Shown: in pieces, positions 30,438-40,213 of the stretch
How the letters are laid out: each line of letters begins with the position of its first letter
Numbering within the stretch: the stretch's first letter is position 1
NCBI GenBank assembly: GCA_002793195.1
Contig: PFPT01000021.1
Location: forward strand, 1 to 64,000
DNA from: Gammaproteobacteria bacterium CG_4_10_14_0_2_um_filter_38_22
Lineage (GTDB): Bacteria; Pseudomonadota; Gammaproteobacteria; Coxiellales; Coxiellaceae
DNA: 64,000 nucleotides
Reading direction: 5' to 3'
The notes under the pieces: model-generated
Database searches by the model: none
What the model saw: the letters and a program-made list of their open reading frames with translations, nothing else
Told to the model about the DNA's origin: nothing
Translations under genes and position numbers: made by a program

Positions 30438-31277
30438 TTACAATAAACCCAACTCTTTTAATCGCTCATTTAAATAACTGGCCGCCGTATATTTTTCTGA
30501 TAAAACCACATCAGAACGCGGATGCAAAAACAACGGCAATGATAAGCGCGATTTTTTTGCTGCCTCGCCTGTTGGGTTTAATACACGATGCGATGTGGAT
30601 TTATAATAATGTCCACTACATTCCTGCAACATGTCACCCGCATTGATAATAATCCAACCTGGATTAATGGGAACATCCAACCAATTACCGGATGCATCTT
30701 GCACTTGCAATCCTTCCGCTGTTGCAGCTGGTAGCATCGTTAATAAATTAATATCCTCATGTGCAGCAGCGCGGATTGCACCCACTGGCTCATTACCTGT
30801 TAAAGGTGGATAATGAATTAAACGAAATAAAATACGATCACTGTTTTTAATCATATCTGGCAAAGGCATGGAAAACTTTGATTGTACATCAGACGGCGCA
30901 TGATCATTTACCCAGCTTAATAAAATACCCGCTAAGGATGTTAACGCATCCGATAGTTTTGATGTGACATCAAAACAAGAGGCAGGGCAACGTTGCCCTT
31001 TGTAATAATGGTAAAATTCTTTTAGATCTTTTTGATCATATCCTTTTGCAGTTTCAGATAATTCTTTAGAAATATACCCATCTTGCGTTTCGGGATTGAA
31101 TGTAAATTGTTTTTTTTCATCCGATTTAAAAAAGGCATACCATTGCTCATAAGCCTGATTAATCAATGCTTGGGAAACAGGGTGATTTGAAATAACAGCG
31201 AAACCAATTTCTTTTAAACCCGCCGCAAATTCAGCTGCCGCAGTTGGTGATCGAAAATCAATGACTCTGATACTCAT
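30438..31277 (-). CDS. 2-oxoglutarate/Fe(II)-dependent oxygenase, isopenicillin N synthase-like
   Basis: A non-haem iron oxygenase; substrate unknown. The start at 31277 (MSIRVIDF) was chosen; an ATG 15 bases earlier has no Shine-Dalgarno. 279 residues. The iron facial triad is visible as AHEDINLLTML (His, Asp) and TSHRVLNP (His), and the 2-oxoglutarate-binding Arg/Ser as SRLSLPLFLHP. The DIOX_N-like part contains GFAVISNHPVSQALINQAY and GYISKELSETAKG. First gene before hemF and ornithine cyclodeaminase. The grouping suggests amino-acid or tetrapyrrole-linked chemistry but does not identify the substrate. Confidence 0.85.
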   Translation of the reverse strand: MSIRVIDFRSPTAAAEFAAGLKEIGFAVISNHPVSQALINQAYEQWYAFFKSDEKKQFTFNPETQDGYISKELSETAKGYDQKDLKEFYHYYKGQRCPASCFDVTSKLSDALTSLAGILLSWVNDHAPSDVQSKFSMPLPDMIKNSDRILFRLIHYPPLTGNEPVGAIRAAAHEDINLLTMLPAATAEGLQVQDASGNWLDVPINPGWIIINAGDMLQECSGHYYKSTSHRVLNPTGEAAKKSRLSLPLFLHPRSDVVLSEKYTAASYLNERLKELGLL

Positions 31278-31335
31278 TCGCTTTTCCCCCATCGGTTTAG
31301 AATGGGGGCATGGTAGCGGAAAAAATCAATTTCGT

Positions 31336-32460
31336 CTATGTACAAGCAACTGATGTACAGACTGGATTTAATCTTGCCTGACGCGCAGCAATAAAGTCAT
31401 GGAAGTCTGTAGTTGGCACTACCTCTATTATTCCATCCCCTATTTGCAGAAAATTAAAAAGAAGCTCAGCACTACTCCCAATAACAAATAAATCCCCTGT
31501 TTGCGGGGCTCTCTTAGCGACCAAATCACGCAGCCACTTTATACTGTCTCCATAAGTATGATCCACTTTACCCGCACCTTGAATTTTAGCAATCATCGCC
31601 TGTTTCGAACCTCCCGTTCTTAGAGATGGATCCATTGCATAACAATGAAGATACAATTTAAGATTACTCGGTATTAACTCTGGGCTATTTTGATAAGCAT
31701 ATTGCAATACATTTAAAATATCAGGCCTATCATCATAAAAATGGAAATCCATATTTGCATCAACATGCGTCAGCGCCATTTTATGCATTTGCGCATACAA
31801 CAATGAGAATTTTGTTTTATCTGTAAATAATCTTTCTAATCTCTTTTCTTTAATATCATTTGCAACCCTATGATAATTTTCTGTACGCACTGGACCCACT
31901 TCTTTTTTGTCATGCTCAATAGCCCATAAAAACGCTTCTCCATACGACATACACTCAAGAAAGGTTTCACCTGGTTTTTTGTTATGATAACTATCTGCTG
32001 TTAAAAATAAATCGAGCGAAACAATCGTGCGACTACCCTGTAATTCTGCCTTAATTTTCTCAACAAACTGCTGCATTTCATAAAAACAAGAACCCGTTAC
32101 AGAAGCAAGAGAACCCCGAGCATTCATTTGCATACACGCATTTAAATCAGTCATGGGATCCTGACGACTTGAGCCAACCATAAAACAAATTGTATCACTG
32201 GGATTGTTTTGATTTTCTTCCCGCATCGCTGTAACAAACGAAGTATTATAATCATACAACGATTGATACTGACCTTTTTTCTTAAGCAGAAAAAAATCTG
32301 GGCCAAAACAACCATCAAAATCACATGAGTGCACAGCCACTTTCTTTATAGCTGCTACTCGAGTTAATGCAATTACTTTTTGAGTTAATGGGTGATGCGA
32401 GAAAAAACCTACATCTTGAAGCGACTCAAGCATAGGTATACGTTTATTTTTAAAAGGCAT
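31336..32460 (-). CDS. Unknown protein with HAD-type hydrolase signature, possible effector
   Basis: 374 residues, not recognised by family. It carries the four HAD-fold motifs in order: SCDFDGCFG (Asp47 and Asp49, motif I), MVGSSRQ (Ser97/98, motif II), a Lys around 215-217 (FTDKTKF, motif III) and HFYDDRPDIL (Asp243/244, motif IV). A long insertion between motifs II and III could be a cap. There is no signal peptide or membrane helix. Similar DFDGC...DDR proteins occur, as I recall, among Legionella secreted proteins; that link is inference. Alone between the oxygenase operon and hda. Confidence 0.6.
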   Translation of the reverse strand: MPFKNKRIPMLESLQDVGFFSHHPLTQKVIALTRVAAIKKVAVHSCDFDGCFGPDFFLLKKKGQYQSLYDYNTSFVTAMREENQNNPSDTICFMVGSSRQDPMTDLNACMQMNARGSLASVTGSCFYEMQQFVEKIKAELQGSRTIVSLDLFLTADSYHNKKPGETFLECMSYGEAFLWAIEHDKKEVGPVRTENYHRVANDIKEKRLERLFTDKTKFSLLYAQMHKMALTHVDANMDFHFYDDRPDILNVLQYAYQNSPELIPSNLKLYLHCYAMDPSLRTGGSKQAMIAKIQGAGKVDHTYGDSIKWLRDLVAKRAPQTGDLFVIGSSAELLFNFLQIGDGIIEVVPTTDFHDFIAARQARLNPVCTSVACT

Positions 32461-32519
32461 CAATCAAATCTCGCATATTAATATGCAACTGATCTTAACA
32501 AGATTAACTTAAGGAGTAC

Positions 32520-33218
32520 TTAAATGGTGACTTTAATTGCCTTAATAAAAGGGATAGTGAGTTTACGTTTCGCCGCTAACGACGCTTTATCCAACTTCTC
32601 CAAGATAAAAAACAAATCCCGCATGTTTCTGGAGTAATGATGAATCAAATAACTGGCGACCTCATTTGACAAATAAAAACCACGTAAATGCGCGCGCATT
32701 TGCAAAGCTTCCATTTTTTCAGCGTCATTCAAATTTTTTATTCCCAACGTCAAACCCCAACTTAAACGTGATTGTAAATCTTTTAATACACAGCTTAATT
32801 GTTTTGGGGGAACTTGTGCGCTAACTAACAAGGATACTTTTTTTTCTTGCGCTCGATTATAGAAATGAAACAATGCTTCTTCCCACTGCATATTACCCAC
32901 AATCGCATCTACATCATCAATGCACACGTACTCTTGACTTTCTAATGCATCAAAAATAGTGGGTGAAAATTCTGCATAATTGGCCAGCGATAAATAAAAA
33001 ATACTTTTGTTTTTTTTATCTGCCTCATGGCAACATGCTTGCAATAAATGCGTGCGGCCTGAACCGGGTTCACCATAACAATAAATAAACTGTTCTTGCG
33101 CTACTGATATAAAGTTTTTGAGCACATCAACGAGCTGCGCATTATCACCAATAAAATAATTATCAAAAATAGCATCATCACGTAAATTTAAATGTAACGG
33201 CAATTGCAGTGTTTGCAT
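32520..33218 (-). CDS. hda: DnaA regulatory inactivator Hda
   Basis: Promotes ATP hydrolysis by DnaA together with the loaded beta clamp, preventing re-initiation. The ATG at 33218 shares its A with the TGA of the upstream gene, and the protein then begins MQTLQLPLHL, close to the clamp-binding QL(S/T)LPL motif. 232 residues: Walker A-like YGEPGSGRTHLL, Walker B VCIDDVDAI, arginine-finger region LQSRLSWG and a C-terminal KLDKASLAAKRKLTIPFIK that matches E. coli Hda. Coupled to the DUF2066 gene. Confidence 0.95.
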   Translation of the reverse strand: MQTLQLPLHLNLRDDAIFDNYFIGDNAQLVDVLKNFISVAQEQFIYCYGEPGSGRTHLLQACCHEADKKNKSIFYLSLANYAEFSPTIFDALESQEYVCIDDVDAIVGNMQWEEALFHFYNRAQEKKVSLLVSAQVPPKQLSCVLKDLQSRLSWGLTLGIKNLNDAEKMEALQMRAHLRGFYLSNEVASYLIHHYSRNMRDLFFILEKLDKASLAAKRKLTIPFIKAIKVTI

Positions 33219-33898
33219 CAGGCTTGATTCCCAATCCAAGAATATTGTTTTTCTACAACAGCATTAACAGGCTGCAAATCATTTACACTCACACGAAAAC
33301 GATGATCAGCTGCTAAATCACTTTCAAAATGATTTTTATTTTCAATTAAACGAACATGAAATGCCACGCGATTATTGGATAATTCATCAGCAAATACTTT
33401 TTCAACACCCGTTTTTTCACGCAATGCATGCAACACATTTTCATAATCAGTCATATTTTGAATGCCAGAAACAGTCAATTGTAGGGATGATGCTGTCACT
33501 GCATTTTGTACAACTGGCACTGCTTTTTGTTGTGATGCCAACACAGATTGATTTAATAACTGCTGCAATGCAACACGATCAAAAACCACTTCTAATAAAG
33601 TTACTGTTTGCGCAGATGCAGCTGTATTTGGTTGTTGAACGTATCCATAACTTTGCACCCACTGCATGATATTTTTTATTGCATTTTGAAACACTGGTTT
33701 TGTGCTAATCAACGGATCATTACTGAGTTGCAACATGACTTGTGTAAATGCAGCTTGCAAACCTTGCTGAAATGAAGATGAAGACTGATCTGGCACAACC
33801 ACATTCACCTGCACAAATGCATTCGATGTATCGGCAAAAATGGAGCGTGGCAAAATAATGCCCAACACAATCAATAAAATAATGGCACATCGACGCAT
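33218..33898 (-). CDS. DUF2066 exported protein
   Basis: 226 residues with a signal peptide ending at IFADTS. The early VQVNVVVPDQSSSSFQQGLQ and a C-terminal ferredoxin-like part with VSGIQNMTDYENVLHALREKTGV are typical of the DUF2066 family, found next to hda in many gammaproteobacteria. Function unknown, presumably periplasmic. First gene of the hda transcript, opposite ihfB. Confidence 0.8.
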   Translation of the reverse strand: MRRCAIILLIVLGIILPRSIFADTSNAFVQVNVVVPDQSSSSFQQGLQAAFTQVMLQLSNDPLISTKPVFQNAIKNIMQWVQSYGYVQQPNTAASAQTVTLLEVVFDRVALQQLLNQSVLASQQKAVPVVQNAVTASSLQLTVSGIQNMTDYENVLHALREKTGVEKVFADELSNNRVAFHVRLIENKNHFESDLAADHRFRVSVNDLQPVNAVVEKQYSWIGNQA

Positions 33899-33996
33899 AA
33901 TTTTACCTTTCTCACTATAACCTTAAAGCAAGCAATAAACTGAGCATCATTGTAACAATAGCACCCTATCAAATCAGCATTATTTTCGCGCACAAG

Positions 33997-34005
33997 TTAT
34001 CCACA
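33997..34005 (+). promoter_or_regulatory. Perfect DnaA box 1
   Basis: TTATCCACA on the plus strand, a perfect match to the DnaA consensus TTATNCACA. About 100 bases before the DUF2066-hda start and 105 bases before the ihfB -10. Confidence 0.75.
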
Positions 34006-34030
34006 GGTATTTCTTGCTTTAAGGGCATAT

Positions 34031-34039
34031 TGTGGATAA
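34031..34039 (-). promoter_or_regulatory. Perfect DnaA box 2, inverted
   Basis: TGTGGATAA on the plus strand is TTATCCACA on the minus strand. It faces box 1 with 25 bases between. A pair of perfect inverted boxes is unlikely by chance in a 260-base gap. Confidence 0.75.
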
Positions 34040-34085
34040 CTTTGTTCGCTTTATTGATTATTTTGTAATCAAGGCTTGTAATTGT

Positions 34086-34115
34086 TTGAATTCTGAAGAA
34101 AATCTGTTGTATAAT
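34086..34115 (+). promoter_or_regulatory. Sigma-70 promoter of ihfB
   Basis: TTGAAT (34086-34091) and a perfect TATAAT (34110-34115) with an 18-base spacer, giving a leader of about 40 bases before the ihfB ATG. Confidence 0.65.
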
Positions 34116-34160
34116 CGAAGCGTAACCTAACCTGTCTCGAACAAAACCGCGTGAGGGATT

Positions 34161-34490
34161 ATGGTCAAGTCAGAACTAATCATGCAAATTGCTGCAAAGC
34201 AAAGTCACTTATCAATTAAAGATATTGAACTGAGCATCAATCACATTGTTGATCGCATGAGCGATAGCTTGGGCGATGGACATCGAATTGAAATTCGTGG
34301 ATTTGGTAGTTTCAGCCTACATTATCGTCCATCACGCAAAGCACACAATCCAAAAACGGGTGCGCGTGTTTACACAGCGGCGAAATACACGCCGCACTTT
34401 AAGCCCGGGAAAGATTTGCGCGATCGCGTAAATAGCAACCGCGCATTGCATCCCATCAAACACGATGCACATGAAGATTCAGATGATTAG
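34161..34490 (+). CDS. ihfB: Integration host factor subunit beta
   Basis: DNA-bending nucleoid protein that pairs with IhfA. 109 residues: [18 protein letters not shown] start, the diagnostic [14 protein letters not shown] and NPKTGARV arm, then [12 protein letters not shown], closely matching E. coli IhfB. A 15-residue charged tail (HDAHEDSDD) extends beyond the E. coli end. GAGGG precedes the ATG. Unlike many genomes, rpsA is not upstream. Stop codon overlaps the convergent metQ stop by two bases. Confidence 0.93.
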   Translation: MVKSELIMQIAAKQSHLSIKDIELSINHIVDRMSDSLGDGHRIEIRGFGSFSLHYRPSRKAHNPKTGARVYTAAKYTPHFKPGKDLRDRVNSNRALHPIKHDAHEDSDD

Positions 34491-35296
34491 TGCGTTTGCA
34501 CAGTAAACCCTGGCACCGCACTATCACCAAATAATTTTTTTGCCTCTAACACAACCGGCTCTGATTGATATGCTGCCACCAGTTCTTGAATTTTCTTTTC
34601 ATTTTTATCAACAGCACGCGCAACAATTAAATTGACATAAGGTGAATCTGTTTTTTCTGCAAACAAGGCATTTTTCGCGGGTGATAATCCTGCAGGAACA
34701 GCATAGTTTGTATTGATTGCCGCCACGGTCACGTCCTGCAACACACGCGGTAATTGCGCCGCATCTAATGAAACAACTTTATAATGATTTGGATTGCTTG
34801 CAATATCCTGAATCGTCGCATTAATTGTCGCTTTGGGTTGGAGTGTAATTAATCCTGCTTTTTGCAATAACAATAACGCACGCGCTTCATTACTGGGATC
34901 ATTGGGAATGGCAATTTCACTGCCTGGCTTTAATTCAGATAATGATTTAATTTTTTTAGAATACAATCCCATCGGATATAAAAATGTATTTCCTACTGGC
35001 GCAAAAGCATAGTGATGCGCTTTCATTTGCGATAATAAAAAAGGATAGTGCTGAAAAGCATTAGCATCAATATCGCCTTCCTCTAATGCTTGATTTGGCA
35101 ATGCATAATCAGTGAAGGTAATAATTTTTACATGCAAACCAAATTTTTTCAGTGCAACTTTTTTTGCAACACTCATTAATTTTGTTTCTGGTCCTGCAAT
35201 GGTACCAACACGCACCTCATTTGCTTTTTCTTTATGTGAGCAAGCACTCAACAAAAAAGCACAGGCCATTAACAAAATCAGTGTTGTTTTTTTCAT
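34487..35296 (-). CDS. metQ: Methionine ABC transporter substrate-binding lipoprotein MetQ
   Basis: Captures methionine for MetNI. 269 residues with the lipobox LSAC, then [35 protein letters not shown] and [23 protein letters not shown], all typical of the NlpA/MetQ family. GGAGGG precedes the ATG. Last gene of metN-metI-metQ. Confidence 0.95.
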   Translation of the reverse strand: MKKTTLILLMACAFLLSACSHKEKANEVRVGTIAGPETKLMSVAKKVALKKFGLHVKIITFTDYALPNQALEEGDIDANAFQHYPFLLSQMKAHHYAFAPVGNTFLYPMGLYSKKIKSLSELKPGSEIAIPNDPSNEARALLLLQKAGLITLQPKATINATIQDIASNPNHYKVVSLDAAQLPRVLQDVTVAAINTNYAVPAGLSPAKNALFAEKTDSPYVNLIVARAVDKNEKKIQELVAAYQSEPVVLEAKKLFGDSAVPGFTVQTH

Positions 35297-35322
35297 GATC
35301 CCTCCAAAAATAAATTATCCTG

Positions 35323-35985
35323 CTAGGATGATACATTATGCGCTAGCTTTTTCGAAACCCAATCACCACACCACTGAAACAATTGCACCATAACAATTAA
35401 AATTACTACCGTCATCACCATAATATGAATTTCAAATCGTTCATAACCATACATAATAGCCAAATTTCCCAAACCACCACCACCAATAGCGCCTGCCATT
35501 GCAGAATAACCCACAAGTGTAATTAAAGTTAATGTTATTCCGCGCACAATGGTTGAACGCGCCTCCGGAATTAATACCTTTTTTACAATTTGCGTTGTTG
35601 TAGCACCCATCGCCAAAGCTGCCTCAACTAAACCAATTGGCACTTCACTAATTGCACTTTCAACTAAGCGTGCAAAAAAAGGAATGGCGCTAATCGCTAA
35701 CGGTACCATTGCAGCAGTTGTGCCAATTGATGTGCCCACAATCAGTCGCGTGATCGGCGTAATGGCAACCAACAAAATAATAAAAGGGATTGAGCGCAAT
35801 ATATTCACAACAAATCCCAACGATACATGCAATAACGGCTTTTTAAATAAATTTGGATTACGCGTTACAAATAAAATGACACCCAACGGCAAACCAATAA
35901 GCACAGCAAACAAAACAGAAATAAAAACCATTTCAAGGGTTTGAGAAGTCGCTTTTTCAAGCAACCCAAGTTTGTGCGTCCACAT
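35323..35985 (-). CDS. metI: Methionine ABC transporter permease MetI
   Basis: Inner-membrane permease of the methionine importer. 220 residues with five hydrophobic helices and the EAA loop AISEVPIGLVEAALAMGATTTQIV followed by LIPEARSTIV. It overlaps the end of metN by 29 bases. Confidence 0.94.
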   Translation of the reverse strand: MWTHKLGLLEKATSQTLEMVFISVLFAVLIGLPLGVILFVTRNPNLFKKPLLHVSLGFVVNILRSIPFIILLVAITPITRLIVGTSIGTTAAMVPLAISAIPFFARLVESAISEVPIGLVEAALAMGATTTQIVKKVLIPEARSTIVRGITLTLITLVGYSAMAGAIGGGGLGNLAIMYGYERFEIHIMVMTVVILIVMVQLFQWCGDWVSKKLAHNVSS

Positions 35986-37009
35986 AACCCATTACCTCAA
36001 CTATCACATCTTTTTCTTCTAAATACTTTTTCACCACACTCAGCTCTGTCTTTTCTAATTGCATGGCCACAATCATTCGTCCAATTTTTTCTTTTTGTAA
36101 CTGCTCTATATTAGCCTGCAAAATATTGACGCGCGCTTTTGTTTTGCGCATAAAATCATTAATGACAGGCTCTAATGTTGCATGACCTACAAATGTTAGG
36201 CGCAACACCACTTGATCATCCATCATATGCTCAACATGCATTTCTGATTGCAAATCATCGGGTAGCTCTGATTTTAAAACAGACTGAATAAGTCGCTTCG
36301 TAATTGCTTTTTTTGGGTTTTTAAAAACGTTGATCACTTTATCACACTCGACAATCTGCCCTTGATCAATCACAGCAACGCGATCAGCAATGGATTTAAT
36401 CACACCCATTTCATGCGTAATGCACAAAATAGATAAATTAAATTCTCGATTGATTGAGCGCATCAGTTTTAAAATATCTTCCGTTGTTTCCGGATCCAAC
36501 GCGGACGTCATTTCATCACACAACAATACCGTTGGATTGGTTGCCAATGCGCGTGCGATAGCAACCCGCTGTTTTTGCCCTCCGCTCAATTGAGCCGGAT
36601 ACGCATTACTTTGCTCACTTAAACCGACTTTTTCAAGCAGTCTGGAAACAGTACGCTCAATTTCATTGAATGGTTTTTTCAATAACTGCAGCGGGAAAGC
36701 AATATTATCAAATACCGTACGTGTTGATAACAAATTAAAATGCTGAAAGATCATGCCAATGTGATGGCGTGCTTCACGCAATTTTTCTGCATTTAAAGTT
36801 GTTAAATCAACATCATTAACTTTAACCGAACCACTTGTTGGTTTTTCTAATAAATTCACACAACGAATTAAAGTACTTTTTCCTGCACCACTTTTTCCAA
36901 TCACGCCCACAATTTCACCTTGTGCGACAGACAAATTAATATTTTTTAATGCGTGATGCGAGCCCAGCTTCGAAGTATAAATTTTATTGAGATTATGCAG
37001 TTCGATCAT
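35957..37009 (-). CDS. metN: Methionine ABC transporter ATP-binding protein MetN
   Basis: ATPase of the methionine importer. 350 residues: Walker A GKSGAGKSTLIR, signature LSGGQKQRVAIARAL, Walker B VLLCDEMTSALDP, and a C-terminal NIL domain (about 265-345) that senses methionine in homologues. AGGA precedes the ATG. A weak promoter is likely just upstream; no SAM riboswitch fold was recognised. Confidence 0.96.
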   Translation of the reverse strand: MIELHNLNKIYTSKLGSHHALKNINLSVAQGEIVGVIGKSGAGKSTLIRCVNLLEKPTSGSVKVNDVDLTTLNAEKLREARHHIGMIFQHFNLLSTRTVFDNIAFPLQLLKKPFNEIERTVSRLLEKVGLSEQSNAYPAQLSGGQKQRVAIARALATNPTVLLCDEMTSALDPETTEDILKLMRSINREFNLSILCITHEMGVIKSIADRVAVIDQGQIVECDKVINVFKNPKKAITKRLIQSVLKSELPDDLQSEMHVEHMMDDQVVLRLTFVGHATLEPVINDFMRKTKARVNILQANIEQLQKEKIGRMIVAMQLEKTELSVVKKYLEEKDVIVEVMGYVDAQTWVA

Positions 37010-37032
37010 TTCGGAATCCTGTTTTAGCCGAA

Positions 37033-37059
37033 TTTATAATGCGCTCGCAATCAAGTCAA
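37033..37059 (-). promoter_or_regulatory. Possible promoter of metNIQ
   Basis: On the minus strand TTGACT (37059-37054) and TATAAA (37038-37033) are separated by 15 bases, shorter than optimal, about 25 bases before the metN start. Low-confidence prediction. Confidence 0.3.
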
Positions 37060-37139
37060 ATCAGCGCTTTATGAAGTATAAATGAAATAAACATGAAAGC
37101 AAGTTTGGATCTGAATTCGTATCATGCATCCATCTCAGG

Positions 37140-37706
37140 TTAGGTGACTGGTAATGTCACACCACGCTGACCTTGATATTTACCACCGCGATCTTTGTAA
37201 GATGTTTCACACACCTCATCTGATTCTAAAAATAACATTTGCGCAACACCTTCGTTTGCATAGATTTTTGCAGGTAAATTAGTGGTGTTTGAAAACTCCA
37301 ATGTCACATGGCCCTCCCACTCTGGCTCAAGCGGCGTGACATTCACAATAATACCACAACGCGCGTAAGTGGATTTCCCCAAACAAATTGTTAATACGTT
37401 ACGTGGGATTTTAAAATATTCTACTGTACGTGCAAGCGCAAAAGAATTGGGCGGGATAATACAAACATCAGATTCAATATCAACAAAACTATTATCATCA
37501 AAATTTTTGGGATCAACGATAGCCGAATTAATGTTTGTGAATATTTTAAATTCACGGGCGCAACGCACATCATATCCATAGCTGCTTGTGCCATAAGATA
37601 CAATTTTACCCGCCGCATTCTGCCTGACTTGTCCTGCTTCAAATGGTGAAATCATGTTATATTCAGTCGCCATACGACGAATCCATTTATCCGATTTAAT
37701 GCTCAT
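37140..37706 (-). CDS. dcd: dCTP deaminase
   Basis: Deaminates dCTP to dUTP for thymidylate synthesis. 188 residues with the [19 protein letters not shown] block, [14 protein letters not shown] (catalytic Glu) and [25 protein letters not shown] precedes the ATG. It overlaps the end of mrp by four bases. Confidence 0.96.
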   Translation of the reverse strand: MSIKSDKWIRRMATEYNMISPFEAGQVRQNAAGKIVSYGTSSYGYDVRCAREFKIFTNINSAIVDPKNFDDNSFVDIESDVCIIPPNSFALARTVEYFKIPRNVLTICLGKSTYARCGIIVNVTPLEPEWEGHVTLEFSNTTNLPAKIYANEGVAQMLFLESDEVCETSYKDRGGKYQGQRGVTLPVT

Positions 37707-38491
37707 TTACGCTCACCTCCATTCATTGATACTATTTGCGATGCAATAACTGCATATATTTTAGCTGCATCACACTCTGGCTCTGCAATAAAAATGGGAT
37801 TGCCTGCATCTGCTTGTTCACGAATTTTTAATGTTAATGGGATTTTACCCAGTAATGGTACTGTATATTCTGTTGCTAATTTTTCTGCACCACCTTCACC
37901 AAAAATTGCAGCATTATGTCCACATTGCGCACAGTGATACCCACTCATATTTTCAATCACACCTAAAATAGGAACCGACACCTTACGAAACATGGCCAAT
38001 CCTTTTCGCGCATCTAACAATGCCACTGCTTGTGGTGTTGTCACAATAATCGCACCATTCAACGGTGTTTTTTGTGATAACGTTAATTGCACATCACCTG
38101 TACCCGGCGGCAAATCAATCAGCAAATAATCAAGATTATCCCACGCTGTATGATATAACATTTGTTGCAATGCTTTTACGACCATCGGTCCACGCCACAC
38201 CATCGGTTCTTCAGAATCCACCAAATATCCCATCGACATAGTTTGCAACCCATGACGAATAACCGGCTTAAATGTTTCATTATCATGCAACGCTGGTTTT
38301 TCATCAGCTCCCAACATATGCGGCTGATTTGGACCATAAATATCTGCATCTAAAATACCAACTCGCTTGTGTTGCGCACTTAACGCTAACGCCAAATTCA
38401 CTGTTGTAGTAGATTTACCCACACCCCCTTTTCCAGAGGCAATTGCAATAATATTTTTAATACCGGGAATTGAAAAAGGAGTTGATCGCAT
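37703..38491 (-). CDS. mrp: Mrp/ApbC-family iron-sulfur carrier ATPase
   Basis: A P-loop NTPase that carries and delivers Fe-S clusters. 262 residues with the deviant Walker [40 protein letters not shown] and the cluster-binding CxxC in YHCAQCGH. The N-terminal MIP18/DUF59 domain of E. coli Mrp is absent. Upstream of dcd, divergent from metG, an arrangement frequent in gammaproteobacteria. Confidence 0.93.
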   Translation of the reverse strand: MRSTPFSIPGIKNIIAIASGKGGVGKSTTTVNLALALSAQHKRVGILDADIYGPNQPHMLGADEKPALHDNETFKPVIRHGLQTMSMGYLVDSEEPMVWRGPMVVKALQQMLYHTAWDNLDYLLIDLPPGTGDVQLTLSQKTPLNGAIIVTTPQAVALLDARKGLAMFRKVSVPILGVIENMSGYHCAQCGHNAAIFGEGGAEKLATEYTVPLLGKIPLTLKIREQADAGNPIFIAEPECDAAKIYAVIASQIVSMNGGERK

Positions 38492-38575
38492 AAATACCTC
38501 TATAAAATGTGTGCAAATCGTAGCATAAATTGATCAAAATGCGTAATATAACGCTCACAGAATTTAGGAAACGTC

Positions 38576-40213
38576 ATGACAAAACCACGCAACATCATCA
38601 TCACCAGCGCATTAACTTACGCCAACGGCGAAATACATTTAGGACACCTGTTAGAAGCAATTCAAACAGACATATGGAAACGCTTTCAATTAATGCGTGG
38701 CAATCAATGTTATTATATTTGTGGATCAGACGCCCATGGCGCACCCATTATGCTGGCAGCAGAAAAAAATAAAATATCGCCGGAATTATGGGTTGAACAA
38801 ATACGCAAAGATCATATCAATGACTACGCTCAGTTTCATATCAGCTTTGATAATTATTACACGACCCACTCCGATGAAAACAAAAAATTATCCCTTGCCA
38901 TTTATGAGCGCCTCAAAAAAAATGGCGACATTAACATTAAAACGGTGAAGCAATTTTTTGATCCTGAAAAAAACTTGTTTTTAGCCGATCGATTTATTCG
39001 TGGCGAATGTCCAAAATGTGGTGCGAAAGATCAATATGGTGATAATTGCGAAGTATGCGGCGCTACTTACGACCCAACAGAATTAAAAAATCCACGCTCA
39101 GCTATCACCGGTGCAGCACCTATTGAAAAAGAATCCGAACATTATTTTTTCGCGCTTGATCACTATTCAGCATTTTTAGAAACCTGGACACAATCTGGCA
39201 CATTGCAACCCGCTATCGCTAATAAATTAAAAGAATGGTTTAAAATGGGCTTGCAGCAATGGAATATTTCACGTGATGCACCGTATTTTGGTTTTTCTAT
39301 GCCTGATGTGCCTAATAAATATTTTTATGTATGGCTAGATGCACCCGTAGGTTATATCGCCAGCTTCAAAAATTTTTGTGATCGTAATACAACCGTTTCT
39401 TTTGATGATTACTGGCATGCAGATTCAAAAACAGAACTCTACCATGTCATCGGAAAAGACATTATCAGTTTTCACGCCTTGTTTTGGCCAGCCATGTTGC
39501 ACGCGTCGGACTATCGACTGCCCACACAAATTTTTGTACATGGATTTGTCACTGTTAATGGCGAAAAAATGTCGAAATCACGCGGCACCTTTATTACTGC
39601 CAAAAAATTTGCACAACACATTCCAGCTGAGTATTTACGCTATTATTACGCGGCAAAATTAAACAACCAAGTTGAAGACATTGATTTTAATTTAGCGGAT
39701 TTTGCAGCACGTGTGAATTCAGATTTAGTTGGAAAATATGTCAATCTTGCCAGTCGATGCGCGGGCTTTATCACAAAAAAATTCAATGGGAAATTGGCAT
39801 CTGCTTTGCATGATGAAACATTATTTCAAGATTGTGTTAATGCAGAAAAAAATATTGCGCAAGCCTACGAATCATTAAATTATCATCGCGCAGTACGTGA
39901 CATTATGGCGCTGGCTGATCGCGCTAATCAATATATCGATCAACACAAACCATGGTCACTTGCTAAAGAAACAGGACGTGATAACGACGTCCTGTTGATT
40001 TGCACGCAAGGATTGAACTGTTTTCGTTTGCTGACATTATATTTAAAACCCATTTTGCCCGTCACAGCAGAAAAAGTAGAAAACTTTTTAAATATTGCGC
40101 CATTAACATGGGCTGATGCAGCAACGCCTTTACTCAATCACAAAATAAATACGTTCACGCCGTTAATGCAACGCGTGATGCCAGAACAAACTGAGCCATT
40201 ACAAAAGCAATGA
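38576..40213 (+). CDS. metG: Methionyl-tRNA synthetase, short form
   Basis: Charges tRNA-Met. 545 residues with the HIGH-type [12 protein letters not shown], the zinc knuckle [18 protein letters not shown] and the KMSKS motif [10 protein letters not shown]. The C-terminal EMAP-like tRNA-binding/dimerisation domain of the 677-residue E. coli enzyme is absent. Its TGA overlaps the ATG of the following ferredoxin gene. Confidence 0.96.
   Translation: MTKPRNIIITSALTYANGEIHLGHLLEAIQTDIWKRFQLMRGNQCYYICGSDAHGAPIMLAAEKNKISPELWVEQIRKDHINDYAQFHISFDNYYTTHSDENKKLSLAIYERLKKNGDINIKTVKQFFDPEKNLFLADRFIRGECPKCGAKDQYGDNCEVCGATYDPTELKNPRSAITGAAPIEKESEHYFFALDHYSAFLETWTQSGTLQPAIANKLKEWFKMGLQQWNISRDAPYFGFSMPDVPNKYFYVWLDAPVGYIASFKNFCDRNTTVSFDDYWHADSKTELYHVIGKDIISFHALFWPAMLHASDYRLPTQIFVHGFVTVNGEKMSKSRGTFITAKKFAQHIPAEYLRYYYAAKLNNQVEDIDFNLADFAARVNSDLVGKYVNLASRCAGFITKKFNGKLASALHDETLFQDCVNAEKNIAQAYESLNYHRAVRDIMALADRANQYIDQHKPWSLAKETGRDNDVLLICTQGLNCFRLLTLYLKPILPVTAEKVENFLNIAPLTWADAATPLLNHKINTFTPLMQRVMPEQTEPLQKQ

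Noticed and set aside
33997-34039. DnaA boxes as a chromosomal origin
   Set aside because: Only two boxes, no AT-rich repeat array, and none of dnaA, dnaN, gyrB, gidA or rpmH nearby. A regulatory site is the better reading.
37010-37139. SAM or methionine riboswitch before metN
   Set aside because: The leader from the likely promoter to the start is about 25 bases, too short, and no conserved riboswitch core was seen.
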